From a bacterium (GTDB lineage: Bacteria; Actinomycetota; Acidimicrobiia; Acidimicrobiales; Ilumatobacteraceae): 64,000 nucleotides of DNA. Location: the NCBI GenBank assembly GCA_029977615.1, contig JAPOKO010000001.1, forward strand, positions 83,627-147,626. The letters are read 5' to 3'. Below are positions 56,568 through 64,000 of this stretch, piece by piece; position 1 is the first letter of the stretch, and each line of letters begins with the position of its first letter. A program made the translations under genes and the position numbers. The notes beneath the pieces were generated by a model that saw nothing but the letters and a program-made list of their open reading frames with translations, was not told the DNA's origin and searched no databases.

Positions 56568-57875
56568 TTAGAACCCTAATTTTTCACTAAGAACTTGCTC
56601 GAGACGATCAATTGACACTCGCTCTTGCTGAGTGGTGTCGCGTTCGCGGATAGTCACTTGTCCATCTTCTAGTGAATCGAAATCGACGGTGATGCAATAC
56701 GGCGTGCCAATTTCGTCCTGGCGGCGATAGCGACGACCAATTGCTTGGGTTTCGTCGTAATCGCAGTAATACCGCTTGCTCAGTTTTGAAAAGATCTGAT
56801 CTGCCAGTGGCGTGAGTGAATCCTTCTTCGACAGCGGCAAGATGGCGACCTGATACGGAGCCAGGCGCGGGTGCAGACGCAGAACTGTGCGTGGTTCGTC
56901 ATTCACCACGTCTTCGTCGTATGCAGCGAGCAAGAAAGCAGCCATGGTGCGGTTGGCGCCTGCGGCGGGTTCAACAACATAGGGAACGTAACGCTCGTTT
57001 GTCGCTTGGTCGAAATAGTCAAGTTTCTGTTTCGAGAATTCGGCGTGACGGTTGAGGTCGAAGTCGGTGCGCTGTGCGATTCCTTCAAGTTCTCCCCATC
57101 CCCAAGGAAATTTGAATTCGATGTCGCTCGTTCCACTTGAGTAGTGCGAAAGTTCGTCAGTTTCATGTGCGCGAAGCCGCAGCATTTCTGCTGGAATACC
57201 TAAATCGATGTACCACTGCATGCGTGTTTCGCACCAGTAGTCGTACCACTTGGCGCTTTCGGCAGGAGGGACAAAGAATTCCATTTCCATCTGCTCAAAC
57301 TCGCGGGTACGGAAGATGAAGTTGCCAGGCGTAATTTCATTGCGGAATGATTTTCCAACCTGAGCAATTCCAAAAGGTGGTTTCTTTCGCGAGGTTTGCA
57401 AAACATTCGCGAAGTTGACGAACATGCCTTGAGCGGTTTCTGGACGCATGTACACCGTTGCGCCTTCGCCTTCTACTGGGCCGGCATGAGTTTGAAACAT
57501 TAGGTTGAACGCCCGAGCTTCGGTAAAGGTGCAGCCCTTCATCTTTTGCGGACAATCTCGCGCTTCTAGCTGATCTTCACGAAAACGTCGATTACACACC
57601 GTGCAATCAACCAGAGGGTCACTGAAATTCGACAAGTGACCACTTGCCTCAAACACTTGAGGCGGACCGAGAATGGCTGCGTCGATCAGAACAACATCAT
57701 CGCGTTGTTGCACCATGCTGCGCACCCATGCATCCTTCACATTGCGCAACATGAGAGACCCAAGTGGGCCGTAGTCATAGGAGGATCGGAACCCTCCGTA
57801 GATCTCGGCGCTTGGAAAAACGAAACCGCGGCGTTTGCAGAGGTTGACAACTTGCTCTAAATCGCTTGCGGGCAT
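56568..57875 (-). CDS. glyS: Glycyl-tRNA synthetase (single-chain, alpha2 type)
   Basis: Charges tRNA-Gly. The 435-residue class II synthetase has motif 1-2 features (FRNEITPGNFIFRTREFEQMEME) and motif 3 (GANRTMAAFLLAAY). The C-terminal anticodon-binding domain runs from about 330. The insertion with CTVCNRRF and CPQ cysteines may bind zinc. This is the archaeal/actinobacterial form, not the alpha2-beta2 form. Confidence 0.96.
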   Translation of the reverse strand: MPASDLEQVVNLCKRRGFVFPSAEIYGGFRSSYDYGPLGSLMLRNVKDAWVRSMVQQRDDVVLIDAAILGPPQVFEASGHLSNFSDPLVDCTVCNRRFREDQLEARDCPQKMKGCTFTEARAFNLMFQTHAGPVEGEGATVYMRPETAQGMFVNFANVLQTSRKKPPFGIAQVGKSFRNEITPGNFIFRTREFEQMEMEFFVPPAESAKWYDYWCETRMQWYIDLGIPAEMLRLRAHETDELSHYSSGTSDIEFKFPWGWGELEGIAQRTDFDLNRHAEFSKQKLDYFDQATNERYVPYVVEPAAGANRTMAAFLLAAYDEDVVNDEPRTVLRLHPRLAPYQVAILPLSKKDSLTPLADQIFSKLSKRYYCDYDETQAIGRRYRRQDEIGTPYCITVDFDSLEDGQVTIRERDTTQQERVSIDRLEQVLSEKLGF

Positions 57876-57895
57876 GGATACAGACTACAACCCCA

Positions 57896-58615
57896 TTAGT
57901 GACGGGGGCTGAACATTGTGACCGACCTCAATCGTCGCTCAATGTGATGCTCCATTGCCTGCGTAGCGAGTTGAGAAATTTCAAAACTTGCTGGCGACTC
58001 GGGTTGTGCGAGGGCAACATTGAGTTGACCACCCAGAACTTGCTGCATCAGGTCAATCGCAGGCTGTGAAATGCTGATGCCCGTTCGGCAACTTCGACAT
58101 TGAACTCCACCTTGAAAAATGTCGAAAGCCGCTAGTCCATCCGTCACGGCACATCCCACACATGCATGCACCTGCGGGCTGACTCCCTCTGCTGCGAGTA
58201 ACTTCCAATAAAACGCGGCAAGCATCACCGGTGACTCTTGTTCCATTAGCGCATTGAGAGCCCCATGCAACATGCGATACAAATGTGGTGAAGGCTCCCT
58301 GTCTTCGGCTATTTGATCTACTGCTTCGAGCATGGACATACCCTGGGTGAGCTTGTCCAGGTTGTTGTGTAAGCGAGCCGACGAATCAATGAGTTCAACT
58401 TGCGACACGGTGTCGAGTTCTCTGCCCTTATACAACTGAATCTCGACATGACTCATTGGTTCAAGCCGCGCACCAATTTTAGATTTTGTTTTACGAATGC
58501 CCTTGGCTACTGCCCGAATTTTTCCATGATGCTCGGTCATCAGGACAACAATCCGATCGGATTCTCCGAGTTTGTAACTCCTCAAGACCACGCCTTTATC
58601 GCGATACAACGTCAT
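57896..58615 (-). CDS. recO: DNA repair protein RecO
   Basis: Loads RecA with RecR at gaps. The 239-residue protein has an N-terminal OB fold (YRDKGVVLRSYKLGESDRIV) and a C-terminal helical domain with zinc-finger cysteines CVGC and CRSC. In mycobacteria recO is followed by uppS. Here its ATG overlaps the stop of the NgBR-like gene by 4 bases, so the degenerate prenyltransferase-like protein is the upstream operon partner. Confidence 0.94.
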   Translation of the reverse strand: MTLYRDKGVVLRSYKLGESDRIVVLMTEHHGKIRAVAKGIRKTKSKIGARLEPMSHVEIQLYKGRELDTVSQVELIDSSARLHNNLDKLTQGMSMLEAVDQIAEDREPSPHLYRMLHGALNALMEQESPVMLAAFYWKLLAAEGVSPQVHACVGCAVTDGLAAFDIFQGGVQCRSCRTGISISQPAIDLMQQVLGGQLNVALAQPESPASFEISQLATQAMEHHIERRLRSVTMFSPRH

Positions 58616-59202
58616 GAATCAACACCACCGAAGCGACGATCTCGGCGTTGAAAGTCGTTGATCGCCAACTCAATATCTTCAATGTTGCAATTTGGCCATT
58701 GAATATTCAGATACACCAGTTCGCTGTAGGCAAGTTCCCATACCAAGGATGGTGGCAACTGCGTAGGATCTCCAAAAATCACGACAAGGTCTGGTTCGCA
58801 CGATGCCGGATGCAGAATCGCGTTCGCCAAGTTCTTTTCCGTGATGTCTTCTTCAGACAAGCTATTCACCGCACGAACAAACCTTTGCTGACCATCTGCG
58901 CAAACATCAATTACGACCGAAGTTACGCCACGAAGCAATAACTTGCCTCCCACGAGTGATGCACCACACGACTGCGCGATTTTTTCAATGAGATGAACAT
59001 CCGTCATTGAGTCTGACGTTCCAGAATATGGATACACAGTGAGCCAATCGGCTCCAATCTGCTCAACCGAAGTGCGCAATGTTGTGATGTAGTCGGACCA
59101 TTCGGAGGATGACATGTCTTTCCACTGATTGAGCGATCCCCCCACAACAAGTACGTGTCGCAATGATGAACCGTCAGCCACGTCACCATTGTCGCACGCC
59201 AT
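58612..59202 (-). CDS. Degenerate cis-prenyltransferase-like protein (NgBR/Nus1-like) keeping the RxG motif
   Basis: A protein of about 196 residues (ATG at 59202 chosen; a downstream GTG is possible) aligned to UppS through its length. The catalytic DGNGRWA becomes VGGSLNQW, the FSTENW region becomes YSGTSD, and the pyrophosphate-binding RTSGE loop becomes IFGDPT. The scaffold is retained: PDLVVIFGDP, LVWELAYSEL, IQWP and the C-terminal RRDRRFGG (RxG at 190-192). NgBR is degenerate at the same places and also keeps RxG. A catalytic role alone is unlikely. It probably supports the UppS encoded head to head 28 bases away. Confidence 0.8.
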   Translation of the reverse strand: MACDNGDVADGSSLRHVLVVGGSLNQWKDMSSSEWSDYITTLRTSVEQIGADWLTVYPYSGTSDSMTDVHLIEKIAQSCGASLVGGKLLLRGVTSVVIDVCADGQQRFVRAVNSLSEEDITEKNLANAILHPASCEPDLVVIFGDPTQLPPSLVWELAYSELVYLNIQWPNCNIEDIELAINDFQRRDRRFGGVDS

Positions 59203-59230
59203 CACGGCCCACATCAGTAAGGTGTTCAGA

Positions 59231-59923
59231 ATGGATATGGTGAAACAACAAACTCCCATCCATATCGCCTGCATCATGGATGGCAATGGTCGCTGGGCAA
59301 AACGGCGTGGTCTTCCCCGTACTGAAGGACATACAGCCGGAGAAGAAAATCTGGCTGAAGTGGTGCGTGTTTGTGCCTCACGCAATGTTGGCTGGCTGAC
59401 GGTTTTTGGATTTTCAACAGAGAATTGGGTTCGTCCTCCTGCAGAGGTGAAACACATTCTTTCCTTGCATAAACAACTCTTCGGACGAGTTGAAGAACTC
59501 AATGCCAACAATGTTCGAATCCAATGGATTGGTCGACCATTCGACGAACCAGGTTCAAAAACACCTGGATTTATTCAAAAGGCAATTGTGCAGGCCATTG
59601 AGGACACCGCACACAACACAGGCATGGTGCTGACTGTTGCTTTTGATTACGGAAGTCGTGCAGAGTTGCTCCGCGCTGCTCAACTTTCCCTAGCAAGTCA
59701 CCAAATTGATCAGGCCGTTTCAACACAAGAGATTTCGAGTCATTTGTATGCGCCAAGTCTCCCACCAGTTGACGTAGTAGTTCGCACGTCTGGTGAATCT
59801 CGTATCTCGAATTTCATGCTGTGGCAGATACAAGGAGCCAAGGTGTACTTCACCGAACGCACATGGCCCGATTTTGATGTTAATGAAATAGATCGTGCAC
59901 TCAAGTTGGTTCATGCCCGCTAA
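59231..59923 (+). CDS. uppS: Isoprenyl (undecaprenyl-type) diphosphate synthase lacking the C-terminal RxG motif
   Basis: A cis-prenyltransferase of 230 residues (ATG at 59231). The active site is intact: Asp17 in IMDGNGRWA, FGFSTENW near 59-66, and RTSGESRISNF at 185-195. The usual tail ending in R-x-G is missing: the chain stops at ALKLVHAR, about where the family continues into NRERRFGG. The AYAEL segment is also changed (QGAKV). It makes long-chain polyprenyl diphosphate, the carrier lipid for cell-wall synthesis, or a shorter product. It overlaps the downstream helicase by 11 bases. Confidence 0.9.
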   Translation: MDMVKQQTPIHIACIMDGNGRWAKRRGLPRTEGHTAGEENLAEVVRVCASRNVGWLTVFGFSTENWVRPPAEVKHILSLHKQLFGRVEELNANNVRIQWIGRPFDEPGSKTPGFIQKAIVQAIEDTAHNTGMVLTVAFDYGSRAELLRAAQLSLASHQIDQAVSTQEISSHLYAPSLPPVDVVVRTSGESRISNFMLWQIQGAKVYFTERTWPDFDVNEIDRALKLVHAR

Positions 59924-61811
59924 AAAGAACCACGAACTTGGTGTCGCAGATCTTCTTCAGGCAGTTGTAGACACGTTGCCAAATGTTGAAATTCGTTCGG
60001 GACAAATCACCATGGCGACTGCGATTGCCGATGCAATCGCAAACAAGCGCCACTTGATAGTTCAAGCAGGAACTGGAACTGGTAAAACCTTGGGGTACCT
60101 CGTACCTGCCATTGCATCTGGTCAGCGAGTTGTGGTTTCCACATACACGAAAGCATTACAAGATCAACTTGCAAAACATGATTTACCCGTTTTATCTTCA
60201 GCGCTTACGCCGATTATTGGACGAGAAATTTCCTGGGCGGTTCTAAAGGGTCGCAATAATTATCTCTGCGCACAACGCATTGCCGAAATCCGCGAACCAA
60301 AGCAGCACAAACTTGATCTCCAAGAATTCAGCACTCAAGTGAAATCTGATATCGACAAGCTCATTGCTTGGTCCGAGACAACCTCAACCGGAGACTCAGG
60401 CGATTTGTCATGGACTCCTCGCGATGCCGCTTGGCGACATGTGAGCATTGGTAGCGATGAATGCCCTGGAGCCAGTCGCTGCCCGTCCGGTGACGCCTGC
60501 TTTACTGAGCGTGCACGAGATTTCGCTGCAAGTGCTGACGTCATAGTTGTTAACACTCATATCTACGGACTGGACGTTGCGACGGATGGCGCATTACTCC
60601 CCGAACATGACGTGGTTATCTTCGACGAGGCCCACCAGCTTGAAGATGTCATGAGCGCTTCGGTGAGTATGGCTATCAGCCCAGGAAGTATTCAACATGT
60701 CATTGGTGCGCTGCGTTCAATCGTGAGAGACGACGCGTTAACGGGATCACTTCAGCAACTTGCAACCGAATTTGGCGGATACATCGCAGGCGATATTGAC
60801 AAACGTGTTCCTCTTCCTCTCCCTGATGACATTCAAGATGTTCTCGCCCGGCTACGCCTAAAGATTGATGAAGCTGTTGCGGGGCTAAAGGCAATTTCCA
60901 GCAATGACGAGTCGGCAAAACAGCGAATCCTCAGAGGGCAGGCTCTAAGCACTCGACTGATTGAAGTAATTGACGGATCCCTCACGGCCGGACCACGAAC
61001 CGTTGCATTCGTCAGTGGAAGCAAAGACCGCCCGATTCTTGAACTAGCGCCATTACATGTTGGACCCTCATTGCAAAGCGGAGTCTGGTCAAAACGCACT
61101 GCAATTCTCACTAGCGCCACTATTCCCCTGGCAATGCCAACACGTGTTGGCTTCAACGAGGATGAAGTTGACGCGATCGACGTTGGTAGTCCATTTGATT
61201 ACGAGAATTCTGCGCTTCTGTACTGCGCAAAACATCTGCCTTTACCAAACGACTCACGACGAGATGAAGCAGTTCATGACGAACTAGAAAAATTGATCAA
61301 TGCAGCCCAAGGGCGCACTTTGGCGTTGTTCACCACGTATCGCGCGATGCATGCTGCGGCAGACGAAATGATGCGTCGTCTTGATTACAAAATATGGCGC
61401 CAAGACGATTTACCGAAAATGGCATTGGTTGATGCGTTTGCTTCAGAAGATTCTGCGTGCCTCTTTGCAACCGCAGGATTCTTTCAAGGAGTTGATGTTC
61501 CTGGTCAAACTCTCAGCCTTGTTGTCATTGACAAGATTCCCTTTCATCGCCCAGACGACCCATTGCTCAGCGCCAGACGAGACGAAATTGGAAAAACGTC
61601 ATTCAGCGAAATAGATATACCACTTGCAGCAACCCAACTCGCCCAAGCAGCTGGCCGATTGATTAGATCGCGCAGAGACTCGGGTGTTGTAGCCATTCTT
61701 GATCCGCGTCTAGCCACCAAGGGCTACGGCAAGAAACTTGTTTCGACACTGCCTCCAATGAAACGAACAATTGATTTTTCCGAAGTTGACCAGTTCCTTA
61801 AGTCCATCTAG
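59913..61811 (+). CDS. DinG/XPD-family ATP-dependent DNA helicase
   Basis: A 632-residue superfamily 2 helicase (ATG at 59913). Motifs: QAGTGTGKT (I) near residue 50, VVSTYTKALQDQL (Ia), FDEAHQLEDV (II), LTSATI (III), and a C-terminal QAAGRLIRSRRDSG (VI). The iron-sulfur domain has four cysteines, the first in NNYLCAQR and three in CPGASRCPSGDACF. It probably unwinds R-loops or other DNA structures. It is coupled to uppS by an 11-base overlap. Confidence 0.93.
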   Translation: MPAKKNHELGVADLLQAVVDTLPNVEIRSGQITMATAIADAIANKRHLIVQAGTGTGKTLGYLVPAIASGQRVVVSTYTKALQDQLAKHDLPVLSSALTPIIGREISWAVLKGRNNYLCAQRIAEIREPKQHKLDLQEFSTQVKSDIDKLIAWSETTSTGDSGDLSWTPRDAAWRHVSIGSDECPGASRCPSGDACFTERARDFAASADVIVVNTHIYGLDVATDGALLPEHDVVIFDEAHQLEDVMSASVSMAISPGSIQHVIGALRSIVRDDALTGSLQQLATEFGGYIAGDIDKRVPLPLPDDIQDVLARLRLKIDEAVAGLKAISSNDESAKQRILRGQALSTRLIEVIDGSLTAGPRTVAFVSGSKDRPILELAPLHVGPSLQSGVWSKRTAILTSATIPLAMPTRVGFNEDEVDAIDVGSPFDYENSALLYCAKHLPLPNDSRRDEAVHDELEKLINAAQGRTLALFTTYRAMHAAADEMMRRLDYKIWRQDDLPKMALVDAFASEDSACLFATAGFFQGVDVPGQTLSLVVIDKIPFHRPDDPLLSARRDEIGKTSFSEIDIPLAATQLAQAAGRLIRSRRDSGVVAILDPRLATKGYGKKLVSTLPPMKRTIDFSEVDQFLKSI

Positions 61812-61815
61812 CGAA

Positions 61816-62505
61816 TCAACTCAGCAGCCGATAACCCATTCCTCGAACAGTAACGATCATCGTTGGCTCTTCGGGTTGTGTTTCAACTTTTACTCGTAAG
61901 CGTCTCACATGTGCATCCACCAGACGCGAATCACCCAAATACTCATACCCCCACACCCGCTCAAGCAGTTGATCTCGAGACATCACCATTCCAGGATGAT
62001 CTGCGAACTCCACGAGCAAGCGATATTCGGTTTTTGTCAGCGAAATCTCAATGCCTGACTTCCTCACAATTCCCAAATTGCGGTCAATTTCAACATCTCC
62101 GATTTTGCTGAGCGATTTTCCACTTGACGAGGCAGGTTCAATCAATTGAGTTCGGCGCAATGCCGCACGAATTCGGGCAGCGAGCTCTTTGGGAACGACT
62201 GGTTTGGTTACATAGTCGTCGGCCCCAGCATCAAATCCATCTACTAGGTCTGAAGTGTCAGTCTGTGCAGTAACCATGATTACGGGGGTAATGCTTGTTC
62301 GGCGAATGGCTCTGCAAACTTCAAACCCTGAGATGTCTGGAAGCCGAAGATCGAGTAACACCAGATCGGGATCAAGCTGCCCAAACATTTTGATGCCAGT
62401 CTCTCCATCACCAGCTTCTGCTACCTCGTAGCCCTCATCTTCAAGCACAAGTCGAAGTGCCGTACGAATGGCCTCATCGTCTTCAATGAACAGCAACGTA
62501 AACAT
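61816..62505 (-). CDS. OmpR-family response regulator
   Basis: A 229-residue regulator (ATG at 62505). The receiver has the acidic pair in FIEDDEAI, phospho-Asp in LVLLDLRLPDISG and Lys in VTKPVVPKEL. The C-terminal winged helix has LTKTEYRLLVEF and the recognition region DSRLVDAHVRRLRVKVE. It resembles MtrA/PrrA-type regulators. The likely partner kinase is divergent, 169 bases away, rather than downstream. Confidence 0.92.
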   Translation of the reverse strand: MFTLLFIEDDEAIRTALRLVLEDEGYEVAEAGDGETGIKMFGQLDPDLVLLDLRLPDISGFEVCRAIRRTSITPVIMVTAQTDTSDLVDGFDAGADDYVTKPVVPKELAARIRAALRRTQLIEPASSSGKSLSKIGDVEIDRNLGIVRKSGIEISLTKTEYRLLVEFADHPGMVMSRDQLLERVWGYEYLGDSRLVDAHVRRLRVKVETQPEEPTMIVTVRGMGYRLLS

Positions 62506-62599
62506 CGTTATGAAGTCTGCCCGATGCGGGCAAATTGTTACAGAAAACGCACACAAATCATCAACAAATGTCATCTTGTGCGTGCAGAATTTGCCTATC

Positions 62600-62642
62600 G
62601 AACCGGCGGGAGTTCATGCTCCCCCTTGAACCCCGCCGGTTC
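62600..62642. repeat. Long hairpin in the gap between the two-component genes
   Basis: An 11-base perfect inverted repeat (GAACCGGCGGG at 62600-62610, CCCGCCGGTTC at 62632-62642) continues inward, after a one-base bulge, with GTTCA/TGAAC, making a 16-pair stem with a 10-base loop. It ends 32 bases before the kinase ATG. It may be an operator for the response regulator, a leader hairpin or a terminator-like element. Confidence 0.55.
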
Positions 62643-62674
62643 CGGTCTTGCCGTTTTACTGCCATGCTGTATCC

Positions 62675-64000
62675 ATGAGTCGGCTGAGCATTCCCAAGAA
62701 ACTGGGGTTGAAGCAGCGAATGGTGTTGTTCTTTGGTCTTGCTGCAATGGCCGCGGCAATTGCGCTGAGCGTGGTGACCTATGCCAGCACACGCTCCTAT
62801 CTACTGGGCCAACGATCCGAGGTCGCTCAACGACAGGCATTCAATAATGCCCAACTCATGCGCAACATCGTTGAGGCAGATAGCGCAAATATCGCAGACT
62901 TGGTTACACAAATCCGAACCGAGCAAGGTGGATATGCAGTCGTGCAGCTTGATGAACGACCGGGCCGGGCTTCTCTTTTCTATGCACAGGAACCGCTTCG
63001 ATTTACACAATCGAATCTTCCTCCAGAACTTGTCGAACTCACACTTAATGACGTAACCAGTCGGCAACGATTTCAGTTTGAGAATAGGCCGTACGAGGCG
63101 ATTGGCGTTGCTGTTCCCTCTATTGGTCTTCATTATTTTGAAGCGTTCCCCGTCACCGATGTTGAAAACACACTTCGTACAATCCAAATCACCTTGCTCA
63201 TCGGAGTCATATTCATCACTCTTTCCGCAGGTGTTCTAGGTCTGACCATGAGCAGAACCGTGCTTCAACCACTCACTCGCGTTGCGCTGGCTGCAAACCA
63301 AATCGCCACAGGCGGTCTAGATACACGATTAGTACAGGAAGACGACTCAGACCTTGACCGACTTGTTGTCTCGTTTAACGAGATGGCCGATGCCGTGCAA
63401 CAGCGAATTGAGCGTGAACAACGTTTTGCCAGTGACGTGAGCCATGAATTGCGGTCTCCAGTAACCGCATTGTCTGCAGCCGCAGATGTTCTGGTATCGC
63501 GAAAATCTGAATTCTCGGAACGAAATCAACAAGCGATCGACATCATGCAAAAACAGATTGAACGCTTTGACAGAACTGTTCTTGATCTCTTGGAACTTTC
63601 TCGCCTTGATGCCCAAGTTGCGGATCACGAAACAGAAGACGTTCGACTCAATGACCTCGTCAGCCGAATCATGCATCGCTACGGCTTTGGAGACATACCT
63701 TTTATTAGTTCAGTTCCAACATCAGACGGTGAAACACGTTCCGAAGATGAAACCCGTCTTGACCGACGACGTATCGAGCGCATTCTCGTCAACCTTTTGG
63801 AAAATGCTAGAGATCACGCCAATGGAGCCACAAGGGTGACGCTAGCCAGCGATGGCAAAACGTTTACACTCGCAGTACACGACGCTGGACCAGGAGTGTT
63901 GGTGACTGAACGAGCGCAAATTTTTGACCGCTTTTCTCGCGGAACAGCCTCTCGCAATAGCAAAGGAAGCGGCCTTGGATTGGCAATCGTGAGAGAGCAC
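62675..64000 (+). CDS. Sensor histidine kinase (MtrB-like), cut by window edge
   Basis: The visible 442 residues show a first membrane segment (about 17-37), an extracytoplasmic sensor region, a second segment (about 172-193), a HAMP domain (PLTRVALAANQIATGG), the phospho-acceptor His in SHELRSPVTAL, an N box NLLENARDHA, G1 HDAGPGV, F box FDRFSRG and G2 GSGLGLAIV. The C-terminal few residues lie beyond the window. It should phosphorylate the divergent OmpR-type regulator. Confidence 0.93.
   Translation, partial: MSRLSIPKKLGLKQRMVLFFGLAAMAAAIALSVVTYASTRSYLLGQRSEVAQRQAFNNAQLMRNIVEADSANIADLVTQIRTEQGGYAVVQLDERPGRASLFYAQEPLRFTQSNLPPELVELTLNDVTSRQRFQFENRPYEAIGVAVPSIGLHYFEAFPVTDVENTLRTIQITLLIGVIFITLSAGVLGLTMSRTVLQPLTRVALAANQIATGGLDTRLVQEDDSDLDRLVVSFNEMADAVQQRIEREQRFASDVSHELRSPVTALSAAADVLVSRKSEFSERNQQAIDIMQKQIERFDRTVLDLLELSRLDAQVADHETEDVRLNDLVSRIMHRYGFGDIPFISSVPTSDGETRSEDETRLDRRRIERILVNLLENARDHANGATRVTLASDGKTFTLAVHDAGPGVLVTERAQIFDRFSRGTASRNSKGSGLGLAIVREH

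Noticed and set aside
59203-59511. N-terminal extension of the NgBR-like protein to 59511
   Set aside because: This stretch is antisense to the uppS active-site region and resembles nothing; similarity to cis-prenyltransferases starts just after the ATG at 59202.
1-64000. CRISPR arrays, insertion sequences, prophage or integrases
   Set aside because: No regularly spaced repeats, no transposase or integrase motifs and no phage structural genes were seen; the content is chromosomal throughout.

Overview
The window is a gene-dense, moderate-to-low GC stretch of bacterial chromosome with no intergenic gap above about 170 bases. It looks like a member of Actinomycetota. The evidence is the conserved order recognisable from mycobacteria (ANTAR regulator - polA - rpsA - coaE - uvrB, then uvrA - uvrC - rapZ - gap - pgk - tpiA - secG), an MtrAB-like two-component pair, an LLM/F420-type oxidoreductase and a single-chain glycyl-tRNA synthetase. 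The low GC and compact layout suggest a streamlined aquatic lineage, perhaps within Acidimicrobiia. That placement is an inference from gene content, not a phylogenetic result. I see no insertion sequence, prophage or CRISPR array.

Layout. 1-7655: a heterodimer-type ABC exporter pair (one half cut by the window edge), a small membrane protein, a hexapeptide acyltransferase, panB-panC for pantothenate, a divergent ProA-like dehydrogenase and an MBL-fold hydrolase. 7664-20376: a catabolic island with a TauE/SafE exporter, a class III aminotransferase, an M20 N-carbamoyl amidohydrolase, a nitrilase-family N-carbamoyl-D-amino-acid hydrolase, a fused FeS/Mo hydroxylase, an SsnA-like deaminase, an LLM oxidoreductase and a second three-gene molybdenum hydroxylase. 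It points to purine, pterin or hydantoin-like N-heterocycle breakdown. 20373-24299: a DEAD-box helicase, an aldonolactone oxidase, an MFS exporter and tRNA-Leu(GAG). 24333-33290: secG, a complete peptide-type ABC importer, then tpiA, pgk and gap. 33317-47527: rapZ, uvrC, uvrA, uvrB, coaE, rpsA, a methyltransferase, polA, a PdtaR-like regulator and tRNA-Leu(CAA). 47586-51986: the type II fatty-acid operon fabD-fabH-fabG-acpP-fabF. 51988-59202 on the minus strand: a NgBR-like protein, recO, glyS, a small monooxygenase, trpC-trpF-trpB-trpA, a peroxiredoxin and fabZ. 59231-64000: uppS, a DinG-like helicase and a divergent response regulator/histidine kinase pair (kinase cut by the window edge).

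The two most unusual signals are these. (1) At 58612-59923, a catalytically degenerate cis-prenyltransferase-like protein that keeps the C-terminal RxG motif sits head to head with a catalytically intact UppS that has lost that motif. This is the same division of labour as eukaryotic NgBR and DHDDS, and suggests a heteromeric bacterial cis-prenyltransferase. (2) At 28564-30273, the solute-binding protein of the peptide importer appears circularly permuted: the segment that normally begins the mature family-5 protein is found at its C-terminus.

Also notable are a frameshifted trpA, a FabD with a C-terminal biotinyl/lipoyl-like domain lacking the lysine, an SsnA-like enzyme without its N-terminal sandwich, and the absence of yvcK and whiA between rapZ and gap.
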